From contig DATCTV010000037.1 of assembly GCA_036567785.1 (NCBI GenBank), positions 1 through 64,000 of the forward strand: a stretch of 64,000 bases of DNA, read 5' to 3'. The position numbers and the translations under genes were made by a program. Numbering within the stretch: the first letter of the stretch is position 1; the number at the start of each line of letters is the position of its first letter. This stretch comes from Desulfomonilia bacterium (GTDB lineage Bacteria > Desulfobacterota > Desulfomonilia > UBA1062). This document shows positions 9,339-18,505 of this stretch, in pieces. Under the pieces are notes generated by a model. It had not been told where the DNA came from. It saw only the letters and a program-made list of their open reading frames with translations, and searched no databases.

Positions 9339-9492
9339 CCCTGAACGTAAGAGGCTGTTTTGGGTCTATGGGGGAAGACTCACTTGCCCTTTATGCCCAG
9401 GGTCTGGATAATATGTTAATGCCATTGATATCAGAGTCAAGGGTGTACAAAATATTTTGAAAAAATACCTTAAAGCGAATCAGGACAGTCCT

Positions 9493-11319
9493 ATGGAGAG
9501 CTTCGATGTCATTGTTGTTGGCGGCGGTCATGCCGGTGCCGAGGCCGCATACGCATCTGCAAAAATGGGAGTGAAAACCGCGCTTCTTACCATAAATATC
9601 GATACGATAGGCCGCATGCCCTGCAGTCCCTCGATAGGGGGGCTGGCCAAAAGCCACCTTGTAAAGGAAATCGACGCCTTGGGCGGTATAATGGCGGAAG
9701 CCGCCGATGAGACTGCAATCCAGTACCGCATTCTTAATACAAAAAAAGGCCCTGCAGTCAGGGCAACCAGAACTCAGAATGACAGAAAAAAATATGAATC
9801 TGCAATCAAGACCAGGCTGGAAAACTCCCGGGTGATACTAAGGCAGGCCAAGGTCGAGGATATCATTGTCAGAAACGGAAGGGTTTCCGGAATAAAAGAC
9901 CTGACCGGCGTTGAATATGGTGCAAAAGCGCTGGTGATTGCCGCAGGGACATTCCTTTCAGGGCTTGTCCACATAGGGGACGTAAGATTCGCATCCGGCA
10001 GGGCAGGTGAAGAAAGTTCGATCACGCTTTCAGAAAGCATTAGAAGCCTTGGGCTGAAAACGGGCAGATTCAAAACTGGAACGCCTCCGAGATTGAATAT
10101 CAACACTATTGACCTCTCAAAATTCGAACGCCAGGAGCCGCAGCAGCAAATCATGCCGCTTGCGTTTGAATCCGGCGGATCAAGGCTTGACCAGCTTGCC
10201 TGCTATATCGGGCGCACATCGGAAAAAACACATAAAATAATCAAAGAGAACATCCTTAAGAGCCCTCTTTATTCAGGCGCCATCACAGGAACCCCGGCGC
10301 GATACTGCCCCTCCCTTGAAGACAAGGTGATGCGTTTCGGAGAGCGGACCGGGCATCAGGTAATAATAGAGCCGGAAGGAGTGGATACCATAGAGGTGTA
10401 TGCATCCGGACTGGGCAATTCAATGCCGCCCGAAATTCAGCAGGAGATTGTGTGTTCGATACCCGGGCTTGAAAATGCCCGAATTATAAGACCTTCATAT
10501 GCCATAGAATATGATTACATACTTCCGACACAGCTTAAAAGGACACTTGAAACGAAGCAGGTCGGGGGGCTTTTTCTTGCAGGACAATTAAACGGGACCT
10601 CGGGCTATGAAGAAGCGGCGGCGCAGGGAATGATCGCCGGAATAAATGCGGCCTTGCAGGTTAAAGGAATGGAGCCGTTCATGCCGGACAGGTCCGAATC
10701 CTATACTGCGGTCATGATTGACGACCTTGTGACAAGGGGCACAAGCGAACCGTACAGACTGTTCACTTCGCGCGCAGAATACAGGCTCATGCTGAGGGAA
10801 ACAAACGCACTGTTCAGGCTGTCGGACAAGGCCTATGAGCTGGGGCTGATAAGTGCCGAGAGAATGGAACATATCCGGTCCGTAATGGCTGAAATAGAAG
10901 GGCTTACCAGCTATTTGAAGAAGACTTCGATTGTCATTTCTTCAGGTAAGGATTCGGGTCAGGACAACCCGGGACAGGTAACGCTTGAAAAATATCTGAA
11001 AAGACCGGAGATAACGCTTGAGAAGCTGGTTGAGGACGGCCATGTAAAGGCAGCTCCCGAGCTTGTCATGCTGGAGACCGAGACCTCGATAAAATACGAG
11101 GGATATATAGAAAGGCAGAAAAAAGAGGTCGAGTGGTTTAAAAATCAGGAGAGGATTAAAATCCCGGACAAGTTCGACTATCATGCATTAAAGAGCCTTT
11201 CCAACGAACTGAAATCACGCCTTTCCGAAATAAGGCCTTCCACGCTTGCCCAGGCTGCACTTATCGAAGGCATGACGCCTGCGGGTCTGCAGGCGATAAG
11301 AGTAGGCCTGGGAAAATAA
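9493..11319 (+). CDS. mnmG: tRNA U34 carboxymethylaminomethyl modification enzyme, FAD subunit
   Basis: With MnmE it installs the carboxymethylaminomethyl group on wobble U34 of several tRNAs. It is an FAD protein: the Rossmann motif [12 protein letters not shown] lies at about residues 8-19. Family landmarks include [59 protein letters not shown] and TSRAEYRL. The C-terminal helical domain that binds MnmE ends in [17 protein letters not shown]. The frame opens at a TTG at 9457, but the ATG at 9493 ([16 protein letters not shown] 7 bases before) gives a normal 608-residue protein. mnmE is not in the window. Confidence 0.96.
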   Translation: MESFDVIVVGGGHAGAEAAYASAKMGVKTALLTINIDTIGRMPCSPSIGGLAKSHLVKEIDALGGIMAEAADETAIQYRILNTKKGPAVRATRTQNDRKKYESAIKTRLENSRVILRQAKVEDIIVRNGRVSGIKDLTGVEYGAKALVIAAGTFLSGLVHIGDVRFASGRAGEESSITLSESIRSLGLKTGRFKTGTPPRLNINTIDLSKFERQEPQQQIMPLAFESGGSRLDQLACYIGRTSEKTHKIIKENILKSPLYSGAITGTPARYCPSLEDKVMRFGERTGHQVIIEPEGVDTIEVYASGLGNSMPPEIQQEIVCSIPGLENARIIRPSYAIEYDYILPTQLKRTLETKQVGGLFLAGQLNGTSGYEEAAAQGMIAGINAALQVKGMEPFMPDRSESYTAVMIDDLVTRGTSEPYRLFTSRAEYRLMLRETNALFRLSDKAYELGLISAERMEHIRSVMAEIEGLTSYLKKTSIVISSGKDSGQDNPGQVTLEKYLKRPEITLEKLVEDGHVKAAPELVMLETETSIKYEGYIERQKKEVEWFKNQERIKIPDKFDYHALKSLSNELKSRLSEIRPSTLAQAALIEGMTPAGLQAIRVGLGK

Positions 11320-11321
11320 AT

Positions 11322-12095
11322 TTACTGCAAGCCTTCTATTTCAGCAAGTTTTGCACTTGCCCTGGCGGAAAAACCTCCTGTCTTGTCAAGACGGATAATA
11401 TCAAGAAGGTGCTTTCTGGCTTCTTCCGTATTCCCTGTTTCGATATAAACCTGAGCGATGTCCCAGTGTGCCTCGATGTAATCCGGGTACAGTTCCAGAG
11501 CGCGATTTAAAGCGGTAACAGCCGAAGCATTATCGCCTGTTCTGGAATAAACCACTCCCAGGGCATCCCAGGCCGGCGTAAGATCTGGCCTTATGCCGAC
11601 CGCCTTGGACAGACTTGCTTTAGCCTCTGTCAGTTTGCCCATGGTGATATAAACAAGGGCCATATTATAAAGTGTATTTTCAGGCGTCTTGTAAAGATCG
11701 TCATCAAGGGCCTTCTTGAAATATTTCAGGGCTTCCTCGTTTTTGTTGAGCTTTGCAAGGAGATCTCCCTTGAGATTGTATGCCTCGCTCTTCATGCCTG
11801 GATGATCGTACTCGAGATTGCCGGCATACTCTATCGCCTTATCGACATAGGGAATAGCTTCAGCAGGTTTGTCCCACTGCCTGTAAGTGAGCGCATATCC
11901 ATAATAGATTTCAGGATCAGCAGGGTTTGCCTTCTGCCCCTTTTTGAGCTCGACCAGCGCGCCCTGCATATCGTTCTGGGAAAGCTTTTCCATCGCAAGC
12001 TGGTATGACGGGCTCGAAATCTTCCTCTGTTTTGCGAATGTTCCAGCACACCCTGCAATTGCCAGTATCACAAGAATTATGATTATTTTTTTCAT
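11322..12095 (-). CDS. TPR-repeat lipoprotein, PilF/NlpI-like
   Basis: 257 residues with a lipoprotein signal (MKKIIIILVILAIAGC, Cys16) followed by about five tetratricopeptide repeats, such as AWDALGVVYSRTGDNASAV and AHWDIAQVYIETGNTEEA. Lipid-anchored TPR proteins of this size assist pilus secretin assembly (PilF) or envelope complexes (NlpI). The sequence alone does not decide between them, though a PilT-type ATPase lies further along in the window. It converges on mnmG with only 2 bases between the stop codons and follows the kinase gene by 34 bases. Confidence 0.85.
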   Translation of the reverse strand: MKKIIIILVILAIAGCAGTFAKQRKISSPSYQLAMEKLSQNDMQGALVELKKGQKANPADPEIYYGYALTYRQWDKPAEAIPYVDKAIEYAGNLEYDHPGMKSEAYNLKGDLLAKLNKNEEALKYFKKALDDDLYKTPENTLYNMALVYITMGKLTEAKASLSKAVGIRPDLTPAWDALGVVYSRTGDNASAVTALNRALELYPDYIEAHWDIAQVYIETGNTEEARKHLLDIIRLDKTGGFSARASAKLAEIEGLQ

Positions 12096-12129
12096 TCATG
12101 CCTCCGTGTCGATAGTAGTGAAAATTAAA

Positions 12130-12759
12130 TCACATATCTTTACGTTCGATTACTTTCCACTCGTCTTCCGAATCCGAGGTTGTATCTATTGTCAGATGGA
12201 TTATTTTCAGATTTGGATACAGGCCCTTCAGGTCGGCAAGGTCAACCGGTTCAAACCTGTTTTTATTGTTCAGATATGCCTGCTCGGTAATTGCATTCGA
12301 TTCGTAGTTTTCCCTGGTTCTCCTGGAAATTCTGTTCAGGGAGACTTCCTGGGGGCAGACGGTCTGCTGTATGACAAAGGTCTTATTGTTCAGAGCGGCC
12401 ACTTCGGCGGCCCTTCGCCTCAATTTCTGCGTGATGAATGTTGCGTCGAGTATGACCCCCTTATCTTTAGCAGCAAGTTCTGAAGCCCTCCTGAACATTT
12501 CGTCATAGACAAGGTTTCTTTTGTCCATGCTCGATGCGACCTTCTCATCGAATATGTCTTCCCCCTTTAGCACCTCGAGGCGGATGAGGTCTGTCCTCAG
12601 GATGACATAGCCTTTCATCCTTGCTATCACTTCGGTCGTCTCGGTCTTGTATGATGCCGGCAGACCGCATGATATCAGAATAATATCGTTTCCCAGTTCC
12701 CTGCTCATATATTCTTTAAACGGCTCTCTCATTAATACAATCTCCAGTCCTTTTCTCAA
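12130..12759 (-). CDS. P-loop kinase, AAA_33 type, with unusual Walker A
   Basis: 209 residues. A strand-loop-helix at residues 25-45 reads IILISCGLPASYKTE, the position of the Walker A loop (GLPGSGKST in relatives); here the Gly before Lys is Tyr. The following strand ends RTDLIR, equivalent to the RSD(V/I)R motif of this kinase group, and a Lid-like Arg-rich stretch (LNRISRRTRENY) follows. The substrate is unknown. The start overlaps the PHP gene by 4 bases; Met10 is an alternative. In many bacteria a domain like this is fused behind an aminoglycoside-phosphotransferase-like domain; here that partner is a separate gene two positions upstream. Confidence 0.75.
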   Translation of the reverse strand: MRKGLEIVLMREPFKEYMSRELGNDIILISCGLPASYKTETTEVIARMKGYVILRTDLIRLEVLKGEDIFDEKVASSMDKRNLVYDEMFRRASELAAKDKGVILDATFITQKLRRRAAEVAALNNKTFVIQQTVCPQEVSLNRISRRTRENYESNAITEQAYLNNKNRFEPVDLADLKGLYPNLKIIHLTIDTTSDSEDEWKVIERKDM

Positions 12760-13640
12760 AATGAGTTTATACCGAAGTTACCGGCAACGAAAGCGGGTAT
12801 TTCAAGATTGCCCATAAGCACCGGCTGCTGGTGGCAATCAGACCCGCCGCTCACAAGCAGGCCATGTCTTCTTGCAAAAGCCAGGTAAGAATCCGTTGCC
12901 TTCGGAGTCAACCTTGAGTGCCAGCATTCGATTCCGTTGATATTATCAAGCATCGATGATTCTATTGCTTTCTGCTGAATTGAAAGATCGGCAGAAACCG
13001 CCCTTAAAGAAGTGCCGTTCGGGTCATCCGGATGTGCCAGAAACAACAGCCCTCCCGCACCCCTTATAAGGTTAGAGGCTTCTTCAAGGGACAGGTGCAT
13101 TTTAGGTAAATTAAGCCTGACAAGGTATCTGTCAAAGGCCTCCTGCCTGTTTTTCACAATGCCCCTTTCAATCAGATAGTCAGCTATATGAGGCCTGCCT
13201 ATGGCACCTTCGGTCCTTTCCTGGATTTTTCTGATATCATCTTCACCCAGTATATTTTTGCCCTCTCCTGAAAGCTCACTGTTGAGATTTTCAAGAATGA
13301 TCAGTGCCCTTTTTCTACGGTACGAACTGAGTTCGGCAAGTTTGGACACCAGTGTTTTGTTGTCGGGATCGAAATTATAGCCCAGGAAATCAAGCGATAT
13401 GTCCTTGCCTTCAGTAAACTCCGGGTGGTTGAACGTAACGTTAAGCTCTACGCCGGTAATATAAGACATCCTGTATTTTTGAGCCAGACCGGCCGCCTCT
13501 CTCTGTGATGAGATCGAATCGTGGTCGGTTATCGAGATGAGATTAATGCCCCTGATGGACGCCTCCCTGAATATTTCCTCAAGATGCCATCTGCCGTCCG
13601 AACCGTCTTTAGAATGTATATGCAGGTCTATCTTTATCAT
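12756..13640 (-). CDS. PHP-domain metal-dependent phosphoesterase
   Basis: 294 residues of the PHP superfamily, which hydrolyses phosphomono- or diesters with a trinuclear metal site. Visible ligands are DLHIHSKDGS (His pair, about residue 5), ITDHDS (Asp-His, about 37), GVELNV (Glu, about 63), LAHPDD (His, about 205) and SGGSDCH (Asp, His, about 265). The layout resembles nucleoside 3',5'-bisphosphate phosphatase/RNase AM-type enzymes, but the substrate is not fixed by sequence. It overlaps both neighbours by 4 bases, so it is co-translated with the two kinase-like genes. Confidence 0.88.
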   Translation of the reverse strand: MIKIDLHIHSKDGSDGRWHLEEIFREASIRGINLISITDHDSISSQREAAGLAQKYRMSYITGVELNVTFNHPEFTEGKDISLDFLGYNFDPDNKTLVSKLAELSSYRRKRALIILENLNSELSGEGKNILGEDDIRKIQERTEGAIGRPHIADYLIERGIVKNRQEAFDRYLVRLNLPKMHLSLEEASNLIRGAGGLLFLAHPDDPNGTSLRAVSADLSIQQKAIESSMLDNINGIECWHSRLTPKATDSYLAFARRHGLLVSGGSDCHQQPVLMGNLEIPAFVAGNFGINSF

Positions 13641-14641
13641 TTAGACTGTCTGACATAGTCTGCGGCCAGCCTGTAATATTCGGATGCCCTGTCGAATGCC
13701 GCCTTTCTTCCCGCATCGTCCATCCCGGTATCACCCGACATGAAGGAATTGACCTTTGCCCTGACATAGGCGCGGTATATTTTATAGAAGGAAAGCACGT
13801 CATGCATGGTGCTGTCCCCTGACGCCTTTATGTATGTCTCGACAAATTCCTGTGCAAGGCTGTCATATCCGTTATAGTCGAGATCCATGGCCAGAAAGGC
13901 TATGTCCTGAGCCGCATCGCCGTAGCGAAAGCGCTCGTTGAAGTCTATGCAGTCGAGTATCGTGATTCTGTCGTCAAAAAGGAATATATGCTGAAGGTGG
14001 AGGTCGCCGTGACCTTCTTTTATGAATCCACCCTCAAGCCTTGCTTCAAAAATTCCTGCGTTATTTTCCATGAATTTGCGGCTCCACGATTCGATCAGCA
14101 TGTAATCCTCAGCCGAAACAGGTCCGCCGACATAACCCCTTGTCTGGTCGAAATTCTCGATTATGTTGAAGCTGATGGTATCCATTTTACCATAAGACCT
14201 GGCCTTGCCGTCTGACGGTATCGCCGCGTATATTTCTGCAAGGCGCTCTCCCAGTCTTTTTATGTCGCCAGTGCCGGCCTGCCCTTTTTTAAGAAGGTTA
14301 AGCAGCATGCCGTTTTCGTCTATGCGCTTCATTCTGAGAGCCGTCTCGACGATGTCGGAATTATCACCTATTAGAAAACTATCTCCTTTTTTCGATATAG
14401 GCACCACATCGAGATAGACATCGGGCGAGAACCGCGAATTAAGCCTTAATTCCTCGTCCACATAAAAGCGCCTTTTTTCCGGTGTTGTGAAGTCAAGAAA
14501 ACCCAGATTTACCGGCTTCTTCAGCTTGTAAACAAAGTCGTCGCAGATGAAAACCCATGAATGATGCGTCTGGACAAAATCAACTTTCAAGGTCTTTTCC
14601 GGATATACGGCCGGATCGTTCATAAAAGAAATCAGTTCCAT
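13637..14641 (-). CDS. Aminoglycoside-phosphotransferase-like kinase (COG2187 type)
   Basis: 334 residues. The N-terminal lobe has the ATP-binding pattern VQTHHSWVFICDDFVYKLKK; the catalytic loop reads HGDLHLQHI (about residue 215) and is followed by LDCIDFNERFRYGD, the metal-binding Asp segment. This subgroup is normally found in one polypeptide with a P-loop kinase domain; here it stands alone. The frame opens at TTG 14662, but the ATG at 14641 has AGGAGG about 11 bases before it and sits one base from the rlmN stop. Substrate unknown; antibiotic resistance should not be assumed. Confidence 0.82.
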   Translation of the reverse strand: MELISFMNDPAVYPEKTLKVDFVQTHHSWVFICDDFVYKLKKPVNLGFLDFTTPEKRRFYVDEELRLNSRFSPDVYLDVVPISKKGDSFLIGDNSDIVETALRMKRIDENGMLLNLLKKGQAGTGDIKRLGERLAEIYAAIPSDGKARSYGKMDTISFNIIENFDQTRGYVGGPVSAEDYMLIESWSRKFMENNAGIFEARLEGGFIKEGHGDLHLQHIFLFDDRITILDCIDFNERFRYGDAAQDIAFLAMDLDYNGYDSLAQEFVETYIKASGDSTMHDVLSFYKIYRAYVRAKVNSFMSGDTGMDDAGRKAAFDRASEYYRLAADYVRQSK

Positions 14642-14642
14642 T

Positions 14643-15689
14643 TCAGCCTTTTCCTCCTGCAAGCTGGCCGCATGCGGCCATTATGTCTTTTCCCCTTTCC
14701 TTTCTGATTACAACGGTAAAGTGCCTTGACTTCAGGTATTCCTGGAAAGTGAATACATCATTATCCGACGGCGCGACGAATTTCGCCCCCGGCCACGGGT
14801 TGAATGGTATAAGATTGATTTTTGCCCTTATCCCGTGGAGGAAACTCACGAGCGCTTTGGCGTCGGCAAGTGTGTCGTTGAAGCCGCCCAGCATTACATA
14901 TTCGATCGTAATCGTGCGCCTTGGCGGCAGCTCTATGGACATGAGAGCCTTTTTAAGTTCCGCCAGGGGATATTTTTTATTTATCGGCATTATGGCCGAG
15001 CGCTTTTCATCGGTTGCGGCATTCAGGGATACTGCGATGCCGATTCCCATATCCGGCCAGATATCCGGTATCTTGGGGATAATGCCGCAGGTTGATATGG
15101 TGATGCGGCGTGTCGAGAAGCCGGGTCCGTTGGAATCCAGAAGGATCTTTACCGCTTTCAGCACGTTTTCATAATTGAGCAGAGGTTCTCCCATGCCCAT
15201 AAGCACGATATTCCTGAAAAGCTTTTCCGGATAAAGCCTTCTCGGAATAAGCACCTGGGCAAGTATTTCGGCAGGCAGTAGATTTCTTCTAAACCCCAGT
15301 GTGGCCGTACAACAGAAATCACATCCCATGGCGCATCCTGCCTGCGAAGATACACAGATGGTAAAATAGTCTTCATCTGGAATCAGCACGCTTTCGATTA
15401 CTTCACCATCGCCAAGGGTGTACGCAAGCTTTTCTGTCCCGTCGGAACTTATCTGACGGGCTCTTATTTCGGGATACCCGATATAAGCCTCTTCACTTAT
15501 CTTCTTTCTAAGCGGCAGCGATATATTGGTCATCTCCTCGATATGTCTGGCACCCTTCTGATAGAGCCACTGAAAGGCCTGCGCGCCTCTGAACGGCTTG
15601 TCGCCGATAATGTCTGCAAGCTCTTGTCTGTCGAGACCGAGAAGGTTTGTCTTTGTCTCGCTCAATATCAGTTCCCTTTCAGTTTCCAT
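14643..15689 (-). CDS. rlmN: Dual-specificity 23S rRNA/tRNA adenine-C2 methyltransferase
   Basis: Radical SAM enzyme that methylates C2 of A2503 in 23S rRNA and of A37 in some tRNAs. The 348 residues show the family features: N-terminal helical domain with KPFRGAQAFQWLYQKG, the iron-sulfur motif CAMGCDFC (near residue 118, spacing Cx3Cx2C), GMGEPLLNYENV, RRITISTCG (with one of the reactive Cys residues), SLNA, EYVMLGG and NLIPFNPWPG. The second catalytic Cys falls in the C-terminal MAACGQL. First gene of a minus-strand unit with the APH-like kinase, PHP protein and P-loop kinase. Confidence 0.95.
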   Translation of the reverse strand: METERELILSETKTNLLGLDRQELADIIGDKPFRGAQAFQWLYQKGARHIEEMTNISLPLRKKISEEAYIGYPEIRARQISSDGTEKLAYTLGDGEVIESVLIPDEDYFTICVSSQAGCAMGCDFCCTATLGFRRNLLPAEILAQVLIPRRLYPEKLFRNIVLMGMGEPLLNYENVLKAVKILLDSNGPGFSTRRITISTCGIIPKIPDIWPDMGIGIAVSLNAATDEKRSAIMPINKKYPLAELKKALMSIELPPRRTITIEYVMLGGFNDTLADAKALVSFLHGIRAKINLIPFNPWPGAKFVAPSDNDVFTFQEYLKSRHFTVVIRKERGKDIMAACGQLAGGKG

Positions 15690-15818
15690 GATTTTCGTCG
15701 TATATCATAATTCATTTAATGAATGGCAAAAGAATTTCCCCGATGATATAATACTCATCGGATTTGAAGATGTTTTTTCAGGGAGCACCACCCAATACGG
15801 TTGCAAAGGAGATCCTTC

Positions 15819-18191
15819 ATGCAGGCGCCAAAGCTTAATGTTGATATGGAAGATGCCGGCACGTCTCAGCGTTTTGAGCAGATCAGGAAAACCCTGCTTT
15901 CCACCCCTGTGTGCCTGTGCCCGGAGCGTGCCCTGCTGATTACGGAATATTTCAAGAAGCATGACAACAAAAAAGAGCCTATGGTCATACGAAGGGCCAG
16001 GGCCCTTGAATATCTGCTTGCAAATAAAAAGATCAATATCTTTCCCGGTGAGCTGATTGCAGGGAATATGGGTACCAGCCGCATCTCGGCGATCATGCAG
16101 CCGGAGCTGGCCAGCGTCTTCATGAGCGAGGAACTCCTGTGGATAGACAGGCGGAAGACCACGCCCTTTAAAATGCCGTTTAGGGAGCGGCTCAATCTTT
16201 TCCTGAAGGTAAACCCCTACTGGCTGACGCGGAATCTGGCCTTCAAGGCCTTTTTCCCCAATCTTGGCAGAATGGCGCGCTATACAAAGGAGCAGCTGAA
16301 CGCCACCTACTATCTGATAAACGAGGCAGGCGGCATCGGGCATTTCCTGCCGAACTACGAGAGGCTGTTGAAGTCGGGATTAAACGGATACCTGAAGGAA
16401 CTTGACGGAAGAGAAGATGATTTCAGCAGGGCTGCAAGAATATGCTGCCAGGCGGTTGGTGTCTATGCGGCAAGGCTTTCTGCCAAGACACGCGCTCTGG
16501 CTGCGGCCGAACCGGATGAGAACCGTGCTGCCGAACTGAGGGAAATAGGCCGCATATGCAGCAGGGTACCGATGAATCCGCCGGAGACGTTGCATGAGGC
16601 CCTCCAGGCCCTCTGGATCGCACACATGGCAGTAAACATGGAGGGACTCAACTCCGCGATATCATTCGGTCGGATAGACCAGTATCTCTACCCGTTCTAC
16701 AAAGCCGACATGGATGCAGGGAGGATAACACCTGATAAGGCAAGGGAACTGTTGCTGCTGTTTTCAGCCAAGGCTGTAGAGCATGTCTTCCTTCTTTCGG
16801 AAAGGACCAGCCAGTATCACGGAGGATATCTTGTGGTTCAGGCCGCTATCGTAGGTGGTATGGATGAAGAAGGTAATGACGCTACAAACGAACTTACCTA
16901 CATATTCCTGGATGTCATGGAGCGGCTGGGGCTGAGGGATCCGAACTATCAGGCCAGGATACACAAAGGCTCCCCTGAACACTACATCAGGCGTGTTACC
17001 GACGTTGTCAGAAAGGGTGGTGGAACCCCTGCAGTCTTCGGCGATGAAGCGGCCATAGAGGCACTGACATCGCACGGCTTTCCCCTGAGAGAAGCCAGAA
17101 ACTATGCCGTTGTCGGCTGCGTGGAGCTTGCGCTTCCGGGCAAAAGTTTCTTCTCGACCGATGCCGGTCTTCTGAACCTGCCGCTCTGCATGGAGCTTGC
17201 CCTCAATCAAGGCAGGAGGTTCGGGAAAAAAGCCAGGCTTGGTGCCGATACGCCCGACCCGTTGACAATGACGAACATGGAGCAGGTCATAGACGCCTTC
17301 CGCAGGCAGGTGGATTTCATGGCGGCAAGGATGATTGACGATCTCAGAGTCATGGAGACGGGGAACCGCGACCATCACCCTACGCCATTTTCCTCCATGC
17401 TGGTTGACGGATGCATTGAAAGCGGCAGGGACGTGACCGCGGGAGGGGCCCTCTACAATTCGAGCGGCGTGCAGGGTGTGGGTCTGGCCGATGTGGCTGA
17501 TTCACTGGCCGCCATTGACGATGTTGTATTTACACGGAAAAAATATACCATGGCTGAAGTCATAAATGCCGTTAAAAATAATTTCAACAGTGCGGGAGTA
17601 TTGCGTTCTGAACTTTTGAAGGCCCCTAAATTCGGATATGATGATCCACTGCCGGACAATTATGCCAACATGGCTGCGCATATTTTTCACGACGCACTCA
17701 ATAGACATGATAACACTCGCGGCGGGCGCTATGTGCCTGGTTTCTATTCAGTTACCTGCCATGTGGCGTTCGGCAAAAGGACGCCGGCGCTTCCGAGCGG
17801 CAGACTTGCAGGAGAGCCTTTTGCGTCCAGTCTGGGGCCATCAAACGGCAGAGATCGCCTGGGCCCGACAGCCCTTCTCAATTCAGTGGCCCATGTCGAT
17901 TCCAGACTGGCCATGAATGGCTATGCGCTTAATCTCAGATTCGATCCTTCCACGCTCTCGGGCGAAAAGGGAGTAGACATCCTGTCGTCGCTTGTAAAAG
18001 GGTTCTTCTCGCAGGGCGGCATGGAAATGCAGCTCAATGTGCTTGATGCGGAAAAGCTCGAAGACGCAAGATTACATCCCGGAAAGTATCCCGGGCTTGT
18101 GGTGAGGGTGGCGGGCTACTGCGCCTATTTCGACGATCTGCCGGAAGACAGCAAGCTGGAAATCATTTCCCGCACCCGGCTGAGGGTATGA
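15819..18191 (+). CDS. Glycyl radical enzyme, PFL/dehydratase-like, substrate unknown
   Basis: 790 residues, the normal length for the pyruvate formate-lyase/glycerol dehydratase family. The active-site loop reads VVGCVELALPG: the thiyl-radical Cys (about residue 434) and catalytic Glu of GCVE-type dehydratases and lyases are present. The glycyl radical loop near the C-terminus is RVAGYCAYF (Gly about 765), with Cys after GY where Ser or Ala is common. The protein is oxygen-sensitive by family. The ATG at 15819 has GGAG 7 bases before it; the frame opens at 15801. An activating radical SAM enzyme is normally adjacent but none is seen here; the divergent rlmN is not one. The reaction cannot be named from the sequence. 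Confidence 0.9.
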   Translation: MQAPKLNVDMEDAGTSQRFEQIRKTLLSTPVCLCPERALLITEYFKKHDNKKEPMVIRRARALEYLLANKKINIFPGELIAGNMGTSRISAIMQPELASVFMSEELLWIDRRKTTPFKMPFRERLNLFLKVNPYWLTRNLAFKAFFPNLGRMARYTKEQLNATYYLINEAGGIGHFLPNYERLLKSGLNGYLKELDGREDDFSRAARICCQAVGVYAARLSAKTRALAAAEPDENRAAELREIGRICSRVPMNPPETLHEALQALWIAHMAVNMEGLNSAISFGRIDQYLYPFYKADMDAGRITPDKARELLLLFSAKAVEHVFLLSERTSQYHGGYLVVQAAIVGGMDEEGNDATNELTYIFLDVMERLGLRDPNYQARIHKGSPEHYIRRVTDVVRKGGGTPAVFGDEAAIEALTSHGFPLREARNYAVVGCVELALPGKSFFSTDAGLLNLPLCMELALNQGRRFGKKARLGADTPDPLTMTNMEQVIDAFRRQVDFMAARMIDDLRVMETGNRDHHPTPFSSMLVDGCIESGRDVTAGGALYNSSGVQGVGLADVADSLAAIDDVVFTRKKYTMAEVINAVKNNFNSAGVLRSELLKAPKFGYDDPLPDNYANMAAHIFHDALNRHDNTRGGRYVPGFYSVTCHVAFGKRTPALPSGRLAGEPFASSLGPSNGRDRLGPTALLNSVAHVDSRLAMNGYALNLRFDPSTLSGEKGVDILSSLVKGFFSQGGMEMQLNVLDAEKLEDARLHPGKYPGLVVRVAGYCAYFDDLPEDSKLEIISRTRLRV

Positions 18192-18293
18192 TTTGGATTT
18201 TGAAAATAACTTCTTTTTCTTACAGGAATCCGGATTCCATCATAACTGTATGCTAGAAAATGTTTTTCAAAGCCATATATCAAAATAATTGTT

Positions 18294-18403
18294 TACCACG
18301 AAGAGCACGAAAGTAACGAAGTAAAGCCTGTAAGGATTAATAGAAAACCGATTATACCTTTTAACATTTATTACCTTCGTGCTCTTCGTGTCCTTGGTGG
18401 TGA
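18294..18403. repeat. Long inverted repeat in intergenic region
   Basis: The 314 bases between the glycyl radical gene and the next gene hold one clear structure. An arm at 18294-18321 (TACCACGAAGAGCACGAAAG and on to GAAG) is answered by an inverted arm at 18373-18403 (CTTCGTGCTCTTCGTGTCCT, then TGGTGG), with about 50 bases between. It could form a large cruciform or RNA hairpin and looks like a dispersed palindromic element rather than a terminator, since no T-tract follows. No coding frame was found in this gap. Confidence 0.7.
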
Positions 18404-18505
18404 ATATGATTTCTTGTGAAGATGTTCATACCTGTTAATTCCAGCTGAACTGTAAGGCATGGCAAAGAGCTTCTTTTAAAGACAAATTAACTCTATATCA
18501 AGAAA

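Noticed and set aside
9457-9492. TTG at 9457 as the start of mnmG
   Set aside because: The ATG at 9493 has AGGA at good spacing and begins exactly at the FAD-binding strand as in other MnmG proteins.
13637-14641. An aminoglycoside resistance gene
   Set aside because: The HGDLH fold is shared by many small-molecule kinases, and this subgroup is a housekeeping-type protein often fused to a P-loop kinase.
15705-16343. A 212-codon minus-strand frame over the start of the glycyl radical enzyme gene
   Set aside because: Antisense shadow of a protein with conserved catalytic motifs; no start signal.
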